Source: Zygaena filipendulae
Lineage: Eukaryota; Arthropoda; Insecta; Lepidoptera; Zygaenidae
Length of the DNA: 64,000 nt
Assembly: GCA_907165275.2 (NCBI GenBank)
Contig: OU015652.1
Coordinates: forward strand, 13,345,001-13,409,000
Direction of reading: 5' to 3'
In this document: one piece after another, positions 1 through 11,500 of the stretch
Numbering within the stretch: the stretch's first letter is position 1
Layout of the letters: each line of letters opens with the position of its first letter
Program-made: the position numbers and the translations under genes
The notes under the pieces: model-generated
The model's input: the letters and a program-made list of their open reading frames with translations, nothing else
What the model was told of the DNA's origin: nothing
Databases searched by the model: none

Positions 1-70
1 ATAAAGCTCAGCAATGTCACGATAGTTTCAAGTTGTTTTAAATTGGAATATTCTCTTTTTATTAATTAAT

Positions 71-301
71 CTATGTATATAAAATCCTTTGTTCTGATTG
101 ACTGATGGATCAACGCACAGCCTAAACCGCTGATCGTAGAGACCTGAAACTTGGTGGGTGTGTTCTTTGTATGACGTAGGCATCCGATAAGAAATTATTT
201 TTGAAAATTCAACCCCTAAGGGGATGAAAAGGGGTTGCAAAGTTTGTATGGGACAATTCCGCGGGAACTTCTAAATTATCACGGGTGAAACCGCGTGCAG
301 G
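71..301 (+). repeat. Helitron-like (Lep1-type) short element, degraded
   Basis: It ends with the GC-rich block seen in all copies in this window: a 'gcgggaact' segment followed by 'gggtgaaaccgcg', which can fold into a short hairpin. The final CTAG seen in better copies is lost. Assignment to the Lep1-type non-autonomous Helitrons of Lepidoptera rests on this terminal pattern. Confidence 0.5.
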
Positions 302-1112
302 GAAAACAACGTAAGATTTTGGATATTCATCCATAGAATAGTTTTTTTGTATGATAAGTCCATACATAGTTGAATTTTGTCTATTTCCTAGTCCAACCTG
401 CCAGGATAATTTCAAAAAGTCAAATAGAGTCCCATGGGCGATTGAACGTTTTTGGCAACATAGAAGATGGCAGCGACTGTAAATTTCTGCTTGGCATCGA
501 CATTACACATTCATTACGTGGAATAATAAAAAATATTAAAAAATATTAATCTGTGGTGCATGGTCATTGACCTTTCATGCAAGCGGATCTGGCGTCAAAG
601 TCACATCATGGCATGTCTATTTGTTACTGATAGCCTGCTACGTAATGAAGAGTTAAAAGTGATGGCATAACATGGATGTTATCAAGTTTTGTGTGTTTTC
701 ACTTACCTATTGGAAATGAAAATTTAAATTAAACTGGATAATAATAAATATAAAAATTATAATATAATTTCAACAAATAGGTTACGACAACGTTAGTCTT
801 GGTTACAAAATTTTATTTTTTTGCGCAGTCTAACATGCGAGTTGAGCGAGCGAAGCGAGCGTGCCACGCCAACGACCGGCGATGCTCAAGAACCAACTGG
901 CATTGAAATTAGAACTTAGCAACCCAACGCGATGTGTTTTCTTGTCCTTCGTCATTTAAGCACCGTAAGCTTGTAATTTACCGACGCCGCCGTTTGTTTG
1001 CAAACGGACAAAAAACAAAAAATCGTTTTAGACAATGAAGAAGAATGACAATGTATTCTCTTAGGAAGTCAAGTTTTAACGGTATTATGAAAATTATATT
1101 TTAAAAAGTAGT

Positions 1113-1270
1113 TCTTCCCAGGGGATTCCCCGCGTTAATTTTGGAGTTTCCGTGCGAATTCCGGGATTACGGAAAAGTACCCTATGTCCTTTGTCTGTAT
1201 GCAAGTATTCATGAAGATCGGTTCAGCAATATAGGCGTGAAAGCAAACATACTTTCGCATTTGTAAAAAG
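1113..1270 (-). repeat. Helitron-like (Lep1-type) short element, reverse orientation
   Basis: This is a reverse-strand copy. The GC-rich terminal block is on the left, followed by the diagnostic inner segments 'agtaccctatgtcctttg' and 'gatcggttcagc', and it ends near 'actttcgcatttgta'. It is diverged and has no intact CTAG end. Confidence 0.5.
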
Positions 1271-1742
1271 TAAATGTTAGGATTTAACGCAATAACAAGT
1301 CCATCCACATTATCCCAATAGTTGGAAGCATGGATGACGCAGCAGTGCGCGACGCGCGGCGTCTCATGGCTTCAATCTCAGCCAGTCATCAACTTCAATG
1401 GGAGGCGTGCGCCACCAGGGGGCGCCAATGTCCAACTCCCATTCTTTGTCATCTCTGAACGTCTAGATGCAGCGATATCAATAAAACAATGTGCAGAAAA
1501 AGGAATCAATCACGTATATGCGGCGGTTACAATACTGCAACTGGCACTATCCTTTGAAATGCACCATTTTAGACTAGTCGAGTTGGTTATCTGCCCAAAT
1601 CACTAACCTAGGAGCTGTATAAATCTCGTTTTTTCAGTCTATCTTTGCAAATGCCCTGCTCGTAGCAAATTTTTTAATTTTAGATTTAAGATTTTGTAAA
1701 AAATTCTGACGCTTCAAACTCAAGTCATTCAACCCCTAATTA

Positions 1743-1769
1743 CACACATCAAAAGTGTCTAGGGATCAA
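1743..1769 (+). repeat. left terminal inverted repeat of Tc1 element
   Basis: 27 bp, an exact reverse complement of 3273-3299, preceded by the TA target dinucleotide at 1741-1742. Confidence 0.95.
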
Positions 1770-2004
1770 GCATTTTTATGCGGATTTCTTGAGATTGAGA
1801 TGTGGCTTTGTAATAAATTTATGATTTTATAAATTTATATGGATCCTTTTTGGTGCATTACATAATTTGAATCAGGAACTGTCAATCAAATTCGAGTAAA
1901 AGATGAAAATCAGCTGTCAATATTTTCCCTATAAAAACATACAACGCATTGAAGACATTATTAGTGCTACTGTTTCCCTACTACTGATTAAAACCAACGT
2001 TATT

Positions 2005-3030
2005 ATGGAGCGGCGACGTCATTTAAGCAGGGAAGAAATGCTCAGAGCCGTGGGAATGATAGAAGCTGGTTCCCGGCAACGTACTGTGGCTTTAGCTCTG
2101 AATACAAGTCAGAGTGTTATCAGTCGACTTTGGACACGTTACCGAAGCACTGGTACCGTGGCTGAGCGCCATGGAGGACGGTATCGCTGCACCACACGGA
2201 GACAAGACCGATACATTCAAATCTTAACTCGAAGAGCTCCAACAATAACCGCCATGATGTTAGCCGTGAGGCTTCATCACTCTTCAGGGAACTTAATTAG
2301 CGACCAAACAGTCAGAAACCGCTTGCATGAAGTGAACCTTCATTCCCGAAGACCGCTACGGGTACCACCTATAGCAATGCACAATCGTAGGATTCGATAT
2401 CAATGGGCTCTTGAACACAGAAATTGGGCAGAAGAACAATGGCGTTTCGTGTGCTTTTCTGATGAGTCTCGTTTTGGTATGAGACCGGATACAAGACGTA
2501 TACGACACTGGAGAACCCCTGGACGCCAACAGCGATTAAAATCCTGCCAGGAAGTCCATCCTTATAGTGGTGGAACCATCATGGTATGGGCGGGTATTTG
2601 GATCGGCGGAAGAACTGAGTTGATTTGGATCAGAGGCAACCTCAACGCTCAAATTTATGCTGAGACGATTGTATCAGACGTCATCGTTCCTCTACAAGTG
2701 CAAATCGGTCCCTTATTTCAGTTAATGCATGATAATGCACGACCGCACACCGCAAGAGTTGTAAGACAGACTCTCGCCGCAGCTAACATCAATGTCCTGC
2801 CCTGGCCTGCTCAGTCGCCAGACTTGAACCCGATTGAGCATGCATGGGATATGCTACAGAGAAGAGCTCTGCCGAATATGGAGGGTATCCAGTCGCAAGA
2901 AGACCTTTTTTTGTTGTTGCAACGAACATGGGCGGCCATTCCACAGCGTGATTTGGATGAACTCATTTTGAGTATGCCAAACCGATGTTCTTGTGTTGTT
3001 AGTGTTCGCGGTAGAAACACGGATTATTAA
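2005..3030 (+). CDS. Tc1-family transposase
   Basis: 341 residues, the normal length for Tc1 transposases; it would cut and paste the surrounding element through a DDE catalytic centre. Residues 1-115 form the paired helix-turn-helix DNA-binding region (HLSREEMLRAVGMIEAGS..., then a second helical block). The catalytic triad is visible: D153 in FSDES, D243 in MHDNARPH and E278 in SPDLNPIEHAWD. Exactly 34 residues separate the last two, so this is DD34E, the Tc1 signature. The frame is open for another 34 codons upstream to 1903, but the ATG at 2005 gives the conserved family start. No stop or frameshift is present, so the protein may be functional; activity is inference. Confidence 0.93.
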   Translation: MERRRHLSREEMLRAVGMIEAGSRQRTVALALNTSQSVISRLWTRYRSTGTVAERHGGRYRCTTRRQDRYIQILTRRAPTITAMMLAVRLHHSSGNLISDQTVRNRLHEVNLHSRRPLRVPPIAMHNRRIRYQWALEHRNWAEEQWRFVCFSDESRFGMRPDTRRIRHWRTPGRQQRLKSCQEVHPYSGGTIMVWAGIWIGGRTELIWIRGNLNAQIYAETIVSDVIVPLQVQIGPLFQLMHDNARPHTARVVRQTLAAANINVLPWPAQSPDLNPIEHAWDMLQRRALPNMEGIQSQEDLFLLLQRTWAAIPQRDLDELILSMPNRCSCVVSVRGRNTDY

Positions 3031-3272
3031 TTGTTTAAGTTACCCAATAAAATTTTAAAGAAAACTGTTATTTCAGTCTTTTTTTCGAACTTTAATGTTA
3101 GTGGTTCAAATGTCAAAAATCCCTTTATTAGGAAAATGGCAAATTTCTTTATTAATGCAAAGGTGACTTGGTTTATCGTTACTGTGACAAACGAAAACAC
3201 TTTATTTGATGAATCCTTAAAGAAAATTTTAATTAATATCAATCAGGAGAAAAGTTATTGCAAAAATATATG

Positions 3273-3299
3273 TTGATCCCTAGACACTTTTGATGTGTG
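3273..3299 (-). repeat. right terminal inverted repeat of Tc1 element
   Basis: 27 bp, exact reverse complement of 1743-1769, followed by TA at 3300-3301. Confidence 0.95.
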
Positions 3300-3361
3300 T
3301 ATTTAGGTATTGCATAGCCCGGTAAGATTAATTTCTACCATAAGGAAACTTATCGCTGTAG

Positions 3362-3522
3362 GACAATTTTCTTTATAAACAAAAATGTTTGTATGTCTGT
3401 CTTCTGTGCGTTTCAAAACCATTGGTCCGATTGTGATGAAACTTTGGCGGGATGTTCTGCCAGCGTTCGCAAAGGTTCCTGATTCCAAAACTCACGCGGG
3501 TGAAACCGCGGGGCACAGCTAG
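3362..3522 (+). repeat. Helitron-like (Lep1-type) element with CTAG end
   Basis: It contains the conserved inner motif 'ccgattgtgatgaaact' and the terminal hairpin block 'gcgggtgaaaccgcg', ending in CTAG at 3519-3522 followed by T. That is the expected Helitron 3' end, with insertion next to T. It starts 60 bp beyond the Tc1 element. Confidence 0.6.
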
Positions 3523-4762
3523 TTATATGAAAATGAACCCTATTTCCCTTGGTTATAGCATCTAGATAAATGAGCGGCGAGAACTTCTAACTTTTTAAGA
3601 ATTTTTTAAGAATAAGTAAACGAAAAAAAAAAAATCTAGTCAAATTTAAAACAGTCTGATCGCTTCTCACGTTCGCGATGATGTTCGTTGGCGACCTCGA
3701 CATCGGCCTTGTTTACATAATATATTAGAATTCTTTGTAACATGCTACACATATTTTATTTACTATCAGTTCTTTGAACCCGCGCCTTTCCGCCTGTCTG
3801 TCTGCGCAGACGCAATCAATGTGATCTTAATACGTTAACGGTGCGCCCGCGCCCGCGACGCGGCGCCATCGGACCGCAGTTCGCACCAATCTTATTATTG
3901 TTTTATGTTTCAAGCAATTAATTTCGTATTACGCCGCTGTAAACAGTTAAGTTACATATTAATATGGGCTTGCTGTTGCTCAAAATACTGTTTTGATCAA
4001 CACCGCTAACTGCAAAATGCAAATTATCGAGCGCATCAGCTGACCCACATCGTCTAACCGACTAAATTTTATGGATTCTAGAATTTATTTCTCTACCAAT
4101 TTGGTAAATGAAAAAAATCTTAAAGATCCAATATGGCTAACGTTTATCCATTTAATGTTCTCCATTAATTTACCGTTACACTGCGATTATCCCTAATTTT
4201 ATCCCATTCAATGACGCCAACTTAATTATACAGACTTATATAGAAGTAGTTACACAAGAACAAAACAATGTTCTGATTAATGACGCGAATTATTTCTAGT
4301 TTAACGATGTCATTCGTGCTGCTATTTTGTGTATTATTCATTCTAAAAGACCATGAAATTACTAAGATAGAAACACTAAGTACCTACTAACTCTAAAACC
4401 ATTTTCAGATAATATTCTCGACAATTTTCGGTCCAGCCACATTTGATAGGAGAGTAATTGCTTTCCAAAAGAGAATTCATGTCTGCAGTTTATCAGATAC
4501 TCGTTACAAAGTGTTCGTAATGCTATCCGCATACCAATTTGCCCGTTGGAGATAAACAAGACTCAACCGGCTGTCTCTTAAGATAAATCCAATTTAAGTT
4601 TTCTGCTCAAGCCTCAACCGCAATTTGCCGACAATTAATCCATTAAGAGCACTGGTATCGGATGAAATAATAATCTGTTGTAGTTGTCGAGACTTTCGAA
4701 CAATTACAACGACACACTTCGAGTTGCACTAGCAACCACTCCTTAGACCTCCCGCAAAATAG

Positions 4763-4897
4763 ACCAACGATTTGGTGAAGATTGCGGAAACCGGCTGGAT
4801 GAGGCTACCCTCTAGGGCTAGGCCACCTCGCAAGGCCACTGATGGTAGGGAACATGTGCCTTTGTTCAGCAACAGCATCTGTTGTAGTGTTTATTGA
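4763..4897 (+). pseudogene. RTE-type LINE ORF2 C-terminal remnant
   Basis: A 44-codon open stretch ending in a TGA, beginning TNDLVKIAETGWMRL. It resembles the end of ORF2 in insect RTE-like non-LTR retrotransposons, where a W-T-D-D-[LI]-V-K-x-A-G-x-x-W-M-R pattern is common. An in-frame stop lies directly upstream. It is a short degenerate fossil in non-coding DNA; the clade assignment is tentative. Confidence 0.4.
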
Positions 4898-5512
4898 TGC
4901 GTTTTTACATCTCTGACGCTTTGACGCTCTGTATCTGTATGGATTGCTATTATAAAATTTTATTACAAAATATTGATTATTTATTTAGTATATAAATATG
5001 CATCTATCGTTTTTCATTCTGTTAATCCTATTGATATTAGAAATTTGAAACTTTGAATGATTAGATGTATTTAATTTTAATTTTAGTACTCATATAAAAT
5101 ATGGGTAGACCGAGCTTCACTCGTAGCGTTATCTGTCGTCAAGTCGAAAAGCAGTACCAAACACTTATTACATAAAGGATACTTTATGTAGGTACCTACC
5201 TGTACAGGATTCTTCAAGGAATCTAGAAATTTACAGTGAAACTGTCGGGAACAGCTGCTAGTAATAAATATTTATTTCGGGTCGTTAAATTAAGAGCAGC
5301 GTTTCAAAAACTGACGATCTTGGGCGGTTAATAAATATTATAGAACCAGCTATAAATATTAATTGGTCCAATGCTGCAGGCTTTTACGGTAATTGGAGTA
5401 AATACAGGTTCAGTGGTGATTTTTTACTAATTAAAAGATTTTCTTGATTAGCAATTTTTTTTTTTGGCTGTTTTATACCTACTTGTTACAAAGATCGTTG
5501 TATTTGTTACAG

Positions 5513-5585
5513 GGTCGCCACAAGCGCAACGCTACGTTTCCCGGCGGTCAGACAGCGAGCCTGCTGCAGTCGTCGACTACGAGAA
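5513..5585 (+). CDS. osp: osp exon a (24 codons)
   Basis: AG acceptor at 5511-5512 and GTGAGT donor at 5586. All three frames are open. Only frame 1 ([12 protein letters not shown]...) joins the next exon without a stop, which selects it. Basic, low-complexity linker; function not recognisable. Confidence 0.6.
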
Positions 5586-8500
5586 GTGAGTCAGTCAGAA
5601 AGTTAAAATACTTTGCATAGTGTCGTTTGAAAGAAATAGTTTCATGACAACTGGTCAGGGTTTTACAATAGATATTCTGGAACTGTGATTTTATATGATG
5701 CCTATTCTATTCAACGATATATCGAGATCTTATACGCAATTTGTCGTTGCAAAAATTCACTAGGTAACACTTTTTGAATATTATTGTTTTTTTTTGTCAT
5801 AATCAATTTCTGCCCTGATATTTATTTTAACTATAATATGTAACAGAGTTGCCACCACATATCGTAACTATTGTATTATCGCAGAGTATTCTGCGGACGC
5901 ATCGACCCTTCGCGACGCAGCTGACGGCTGCTCCACTAATCGGCCGAGGTTCTGCACCGGCGGCGGCACCACCACGTGGCCTGGACCGCGGGTGCAGCCT
6001 CCTCAGCCGGAGATCCCGAGTTTGGCAGCGCCAGCCACTATTGATACCAAAGGTAAGGTTTATGACTTAACAGTTGATTTTAATCTAGGCTTAAAGCTAA
6101 ATAAATCTGCGATACATTCAAGCATCCGCTCTTTGGAGCAATTAAAATTTAAAACAAACTAAAACCGTTTGTGAAACAAACCGCATTATGTCATCCATTC
6201 ACAAATCCAAAACGATCGTGTCACAAATTATAGTATAGTCTGACGCCAACACTACGCCAAATGACTGGGTGTAAAAATGCATGGCGTGCGGGGGCGGCGC
6301 GTGCGCTGTTATTTATGCGTCATTTGCATAAAGCAATCATATTGGTACACGGTTCTCAGAATCGATACTTTAATCGATCCTGCGGATACTTTATTAAATT
6401 GGCCCTTTTATCACTCACAGTCCTAAACTCAAATGAATAGTTAGACGTTCCGATTGAACGTTAAACAAAAAAATATCTTCTACATAATAGTCGAGGTGTT
6501 AAGCATTACCTATTATACTTCGATAAAAAAAGAAGACAGAAAAAGTCGACTATCCAGTTTTGGGCGTGGCTTTTAATCTGCGACCTACATAATTCATAGA
6601 CAACGACCTCAATCAAAAAAGCAATGCAGATGCTATTTGGAAAACCACTCGGTAAATTTTTTTAGTAAAATCTATTCTTATTGCCACGGATACTTTAATA
6701 CTGGGATAGTCCTTCGACTGGGTAAGTATCCATTTTCTTTATGACATTATTTAAGACACAGATAATGTCAGGTGAGATTTATATTCTTGCGTCAATCCTT
6801 TACAGTTTACGTTTCCCAAATCACGAAACAACACGCTCGACTGTTTGTAACAACAACCCAGCGACATTCCCAAAAATGTCTTAATTCTCCGCCAGGCCCT
6901 TAACTTGCCGCGTCAAGCCGTAATTTCCTTGCGCATGCATCAGATACAACTAGCTAGTACGTAGCAATTGCAACATACAGACAGCTATACCTTCTCAGCC
7001 ATCAATTTAGCAGTCACCGTATATCTGAATAAGGTGGCACCTTCGGAATTAATTTGCATCACAAATTTTTGGGTCGCTAGTTGGAGGGCCGTATGCTATA
7101 CACATTTATTGTTTGACGTTTAGCTTAAAACGCGTTAACAAACCGACACGGTCGTAGGATAACGTCGTAAGTAATCATACGGCTGTACGGCTTCATTTCT
7201 TTGCCTTTTCCAACAAAAAGTACTACCATTACCTACCATTTCGGTACCACCAAATTAGATTTGGCAGTTCAATATATTACATAATGTATTTATTTTGATT
7301 CGCAAGTTTTTATTTTTATTTTCAAAATTATTTTAGACATATCTTGAAATTAGGTAGGTACGTTGAATTATAAAGAAATAGATTGCGTTGTTTTTTCTAA
7401 CGGTTTGCTACTGAATCTTAAAATGATTACAATAGATTAACTGTTTCCTCGTCTCGCAATTAATAACAATCTCATTCATAAAACTGAAGTGCTTATTTGG
7501 ACAATGATAAAATATTTAGAAGTCTTTTTTTGCTAGATCCAAACCAATAAGATTAATGTCAGTACTGATTGAACTCAAGCTAAACGTAGATTCATGATAG
7601 TGCCCAAAGATAATATCTGAAACATCAGAACGCGTAGAGCACACGAATCCCCGGACAAAGCTAATCTTTAGTGGCAGATATAATGTGAAACAGTGTTTGA
7701 GGTGCGCCCACGCCGCGTCACACGAGCCACCGATTGTCTGAACTTCCGTGATTTATTTACGTTGCTAACGGTGCTAAATGTAATGGAAGTGTGGAATCTG
7801 ACTCCCCGATGCCTCATTAAGCTAGTGGTGCCTGGTCTTGACTCATCTGAGACGTTCTAAATCTTGTTTGGTCTAAAGAGTATGTCATCAGAAATTTATT
7901 CGATACTAATATCTCAATAAACCCTTCAGATTGTCTCTCAAGCTCGGTTACTCATTAAGATTAACTCACCTTCCACATTCAGATTATGACATTACTGTTA
8001 TCCTGGTTTTCTCGATAGATAACTAGCTGATATGACTGTCAGCAGTCTATGAGCTATTTCAGCTTGTTTCAACTATGACATAATATTGAATTTTTGGCTC
8101 AATTTCCGTTTTCGAAACGTTTTCTTTGTTTTGTAGGAAAAAATTGCGAGTAACCGTCTGCGTCACTTCACGGATCTGAACGCTTCACTATATGCAGATA
8201 AGCTGAAATATTTTAAAGTTAAACACAATTTTGCTAACTGCCCTTTTATTTATTTATTTATTTATTGCACATCCATTAAGTAACATAAGGTGTTGAGGTA
8301 GTTAGTAAACAGTTCTTTATGGACCCTGTTTATAGGGCACAGTACAAAACATTTCAAATCTTATCTAAAGGTTATCGTGCTTATTGTAATTTTCAAACCG
8401 TCCCGTCTTTCCTCTCGTCGCTTCGACCACACTCCGCGGTGGTGTCCAGAGTCTCCAACGGCTAACGGGCTTTAATTAGGTCTAACGCGTTGTCGCTGGA

Positions 8501-11500
8501 CGCGAGCCGCGCCGAGATTTATAGACTGCGCGAGGTGGTCGCTGCGCTGAGCGACCGCGGCGCTTGACGTTGCGTATCGCCGCAACTTGTGCACGTTGAG
8601 CGTTGATGCTTATTAAAACTTTTAATGGTGGACGTAAATAAAGCTTTGATGCTGATTTAGAGTCTTTCGTCACTATAGAAGAAAAGTATCGTGTAATAAA
8701 GAATGCTGCGGCAAACGTAGGTACTAATGAGGTTTGGATACATTTTGAACTTATTAATGATGGTGTTCGTAGTTCAATCGTAAAATGATTCAAGTGTCAA
8801 CAATAATTTAAAAAAAGTACCAATGTTTAGGATTAAAGCGTTGATATCATTGAATCATAGAAAATCGTGCACGTTTCTTCGACAAAATCAATATAAAAAT
8901 TGAAAATTACGATAAAACTATTACAACTTTTCCGTAACATGTAACAGATAGTTGATAAGTGAAATCGTAAATTTAAATTGTTTCATCAACAACTCAACAG
9001 TAACTATACGCTCACGAAATGCGTAAAGACAGAACAATAGTTAATAAACATGTAGCAAATTGCATATAAATCGTGAAACGACAACAAGGACGCGCACATT
9101 CACACTATTCCGACTAGCGGTGCGGCGTTGGTGCGCCTACGCACACGTCGGGTGAAGCGCGGCGTGCGCCCGCGCCACCTGGCCGATCGTAATTACTGAT
9201 CTAACGGCGTTTAAGGTTAACCCCTAATTGCAGACGGACACGTAATATATATTGTACCTACTCGTACGTGAGAACGATGGCGACCGAGCAACTATAAGCG
9301 CTAATAACATTTCCACTTAGACGCAGACCTAATATGTATGTAAGAGATTTAGAGTCTGCAAAATACTGATATCACTGTTAGAAAGCGGTGCTTAACTCAA
9401 ATATACAATTACATGTAGACTCTTTACAGATTCGTACGATTACTAAGAAAATCTCTGTATAGCTTTCAAATAAAACTCATTTAGATTGAGTAAGAAGAAT
9501 TTCAAAGGATTTGCTGTAAGATATTACTGCATTCATACATTCTACGAAAGAAATATTTCTACAAACCACATCACGTAGCTGCACCCGACACCATCCTGAT
9601 TGCAAAACGACAAAAACTTCGAGGAAGCGTACGACGTGTTTGTGGTGTTAAGTCGACAAACCTATTAGGTATCTAGCCTAGCCTTATAGTCTATCGTTAT
9701 TTGTAGAGATGTCAACTGGTACTCGTATAGGAAACAAAAGAAAAAGGAAACAAATTCGAATATGGAATATAATTTCGGTGAAATCAATTCACATTTGAAA
9801 TTCAATTCACTGAATCCCATTTTATCATATTTTTGAATCATTCGAATACGGTGTTGATGTTTTCTGAAACTCCTTCAGATGTGTCTTATTTGACGCAGAA
9901 TATTTAAAAACCGGAAGCTAACTCTCATAGATTTTCATAAAACGGTACTTAATCGGACTTGAAACGAAACGTTCTTGAAGTTGCCAAACTATCAATCATG
10001 TCAAATTACGAAAATGACGTTATGCCACTAAACGTCAAACTTTCGATCGATGAATTCAAATAAGAGTGATCCGACCCACTCGTTGCAAAATTCACGTGAA
10101 ATGACATTTCAAAAATACTATTTCAAGCATTCGCATGCGAATTTGCGATTCCGTTTCCGTGTGTGAAAAGTTATTCGAGCGATTCAAAAATACGTCTCCA
10201 GATCTTCCGGTACGTCATTAGAATCAATCAATTTGATTCGAAGTAAATTGTTTTCGACACTACGTGTGAAGTGGGAAGCAAATTTATTTGTTTATCAATC
10301 AAATACGTAGGTATATTATCCCAAAATCATCATTGCGGTCGGGAGTGATGCGGTTTTTGTTTCACTTTCTATGCATTTTACAGTTGCGTCGGACAAGACC
10401 GTAGCGGGCGGCGGACCGTGACAACTGAATGTGGGACTTCGTCGACGATCTCACTTTTTCCACCGTACTGTTTACTTTTGTGGTCGGCGTGCGCCTTGTT
10501 ACGGGATATCTTTGTAAACACTGCAATTTTCACTGTGGTTAGGGTTACAAATTGAAAAAAAAAGCTGGTGATAGAGTAGCATTGAAATAAAATTGTTTAG
10601 TATTGAAATTGCATAAATGAAGTTGTTAAAGTTGTTGAAAGAAATCGGGTTTGTGTTCCTTTTATTTTTTATTTCTGGAACATTTTATCTTTTTTGCGCA
10701 TGTCATTATTTAATACACTTGTTTTGGTACATCATATAAAATTTCGAGTGAATTCCGAAATTAATGCAAATGAAACCATTAGTTAGTTAAACATAAAAAA
10801 GTTGAGTAATTTCTAAAATTCGTAGTGTTTTGATTAATACTATTTACAGCTGAATGCCTTAGAACTGTTCTGCGGTCATTTATTTTTCTGAATAATTACA
10901 TTTTGATTACGTTGTGTGCTGCTACGTCTTTGTGTTCAGTTGTTTAGTGTTTGTCATTATCTTTTGAAGCTGGCTTTGATTGTCTCCGATTTGTAGCTTA
11001 AAAAAAAAACGTTTTTACAGATCTACTGCGTGCTCTGTTATCTTTGATAACTTTGTAATGGAAACCGAGGGAAGATTCTATATCCGACATATTCTAGCAA
11101 TTGATATTATCGTAATATATTATGTCGTTTTTCACAGACTTCTAAAAGTAGGAAGCTTTAATATTATTTAGGACCGATTGTTATTTTTTATCAATAAAGT
11201 TTTCTTTACTTTCAGGATGGTCTTATACATGTAATGTATATGCATTTTGGACTAAATGTAGGATCTAATTAAAATAAAGGTTTTTACTTTTTGTTAATAT
11301 TATTGGCCAGTATTGCCCTGATACACTTAACGACCCGCTCAGTACTACGCCAGCCAGTACTACAGCCTCTACGCTCCTTAGCTTAGCTCTTTCCTTTAAC
11401 GTAATCCAATATATAAATTATCTTCATCCAACAATCATTACTCTCCTTCAGTCTGAGAACGCTGAGAGATTGTTGCAAAAAGTTTCGGCTATTACTTGAG

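Larger units (their letters stand above)
1743..3299 (+). mobile_element. complete Tc1/mariner (DD34E) transposon
   Basis: The element is 1557 bp, bounded by perfect 27-bp terminal inverted repeats (1743-1769 and 3273-3299, both beginning CACACATCAAAAG read inward). TA dinucleotides at 1741-1742 and 3300-3301 are the expected Tc1/mariner target duplication. It holds one uninterrupted transposase gene (2005-3030), with AATAAA at about 3046 as a plausible polyadenylation signal. Perfect ends plus an open gene imply a young, possibly still active copy. Its transposase reads in the same direction as osp. Confidence 0.93.
1..5512. other. non-coding: osp intron or upstream sequence
   Basis: No exon fits here. 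The stretch is AT-rich and holds two Helitron-like copies, a complete Tc1 transposon, a third Helitron-like copy and an RTE-type LINE remnant, each listed separately. A GC-rich patch at about 3660-3890 has no open frame with splice sites. Because the first osp exon seen (5513) opens with a splice acceptor, this interval is probably intron of that gene, but the upstream exons are not visible, so this is inference. Confidence 0.6.

Noticed and set aside
1322..1606. 94-codon + strand frame
   Set aside because: No family resemblance and no flanking gene structure; chance frame between repeats.
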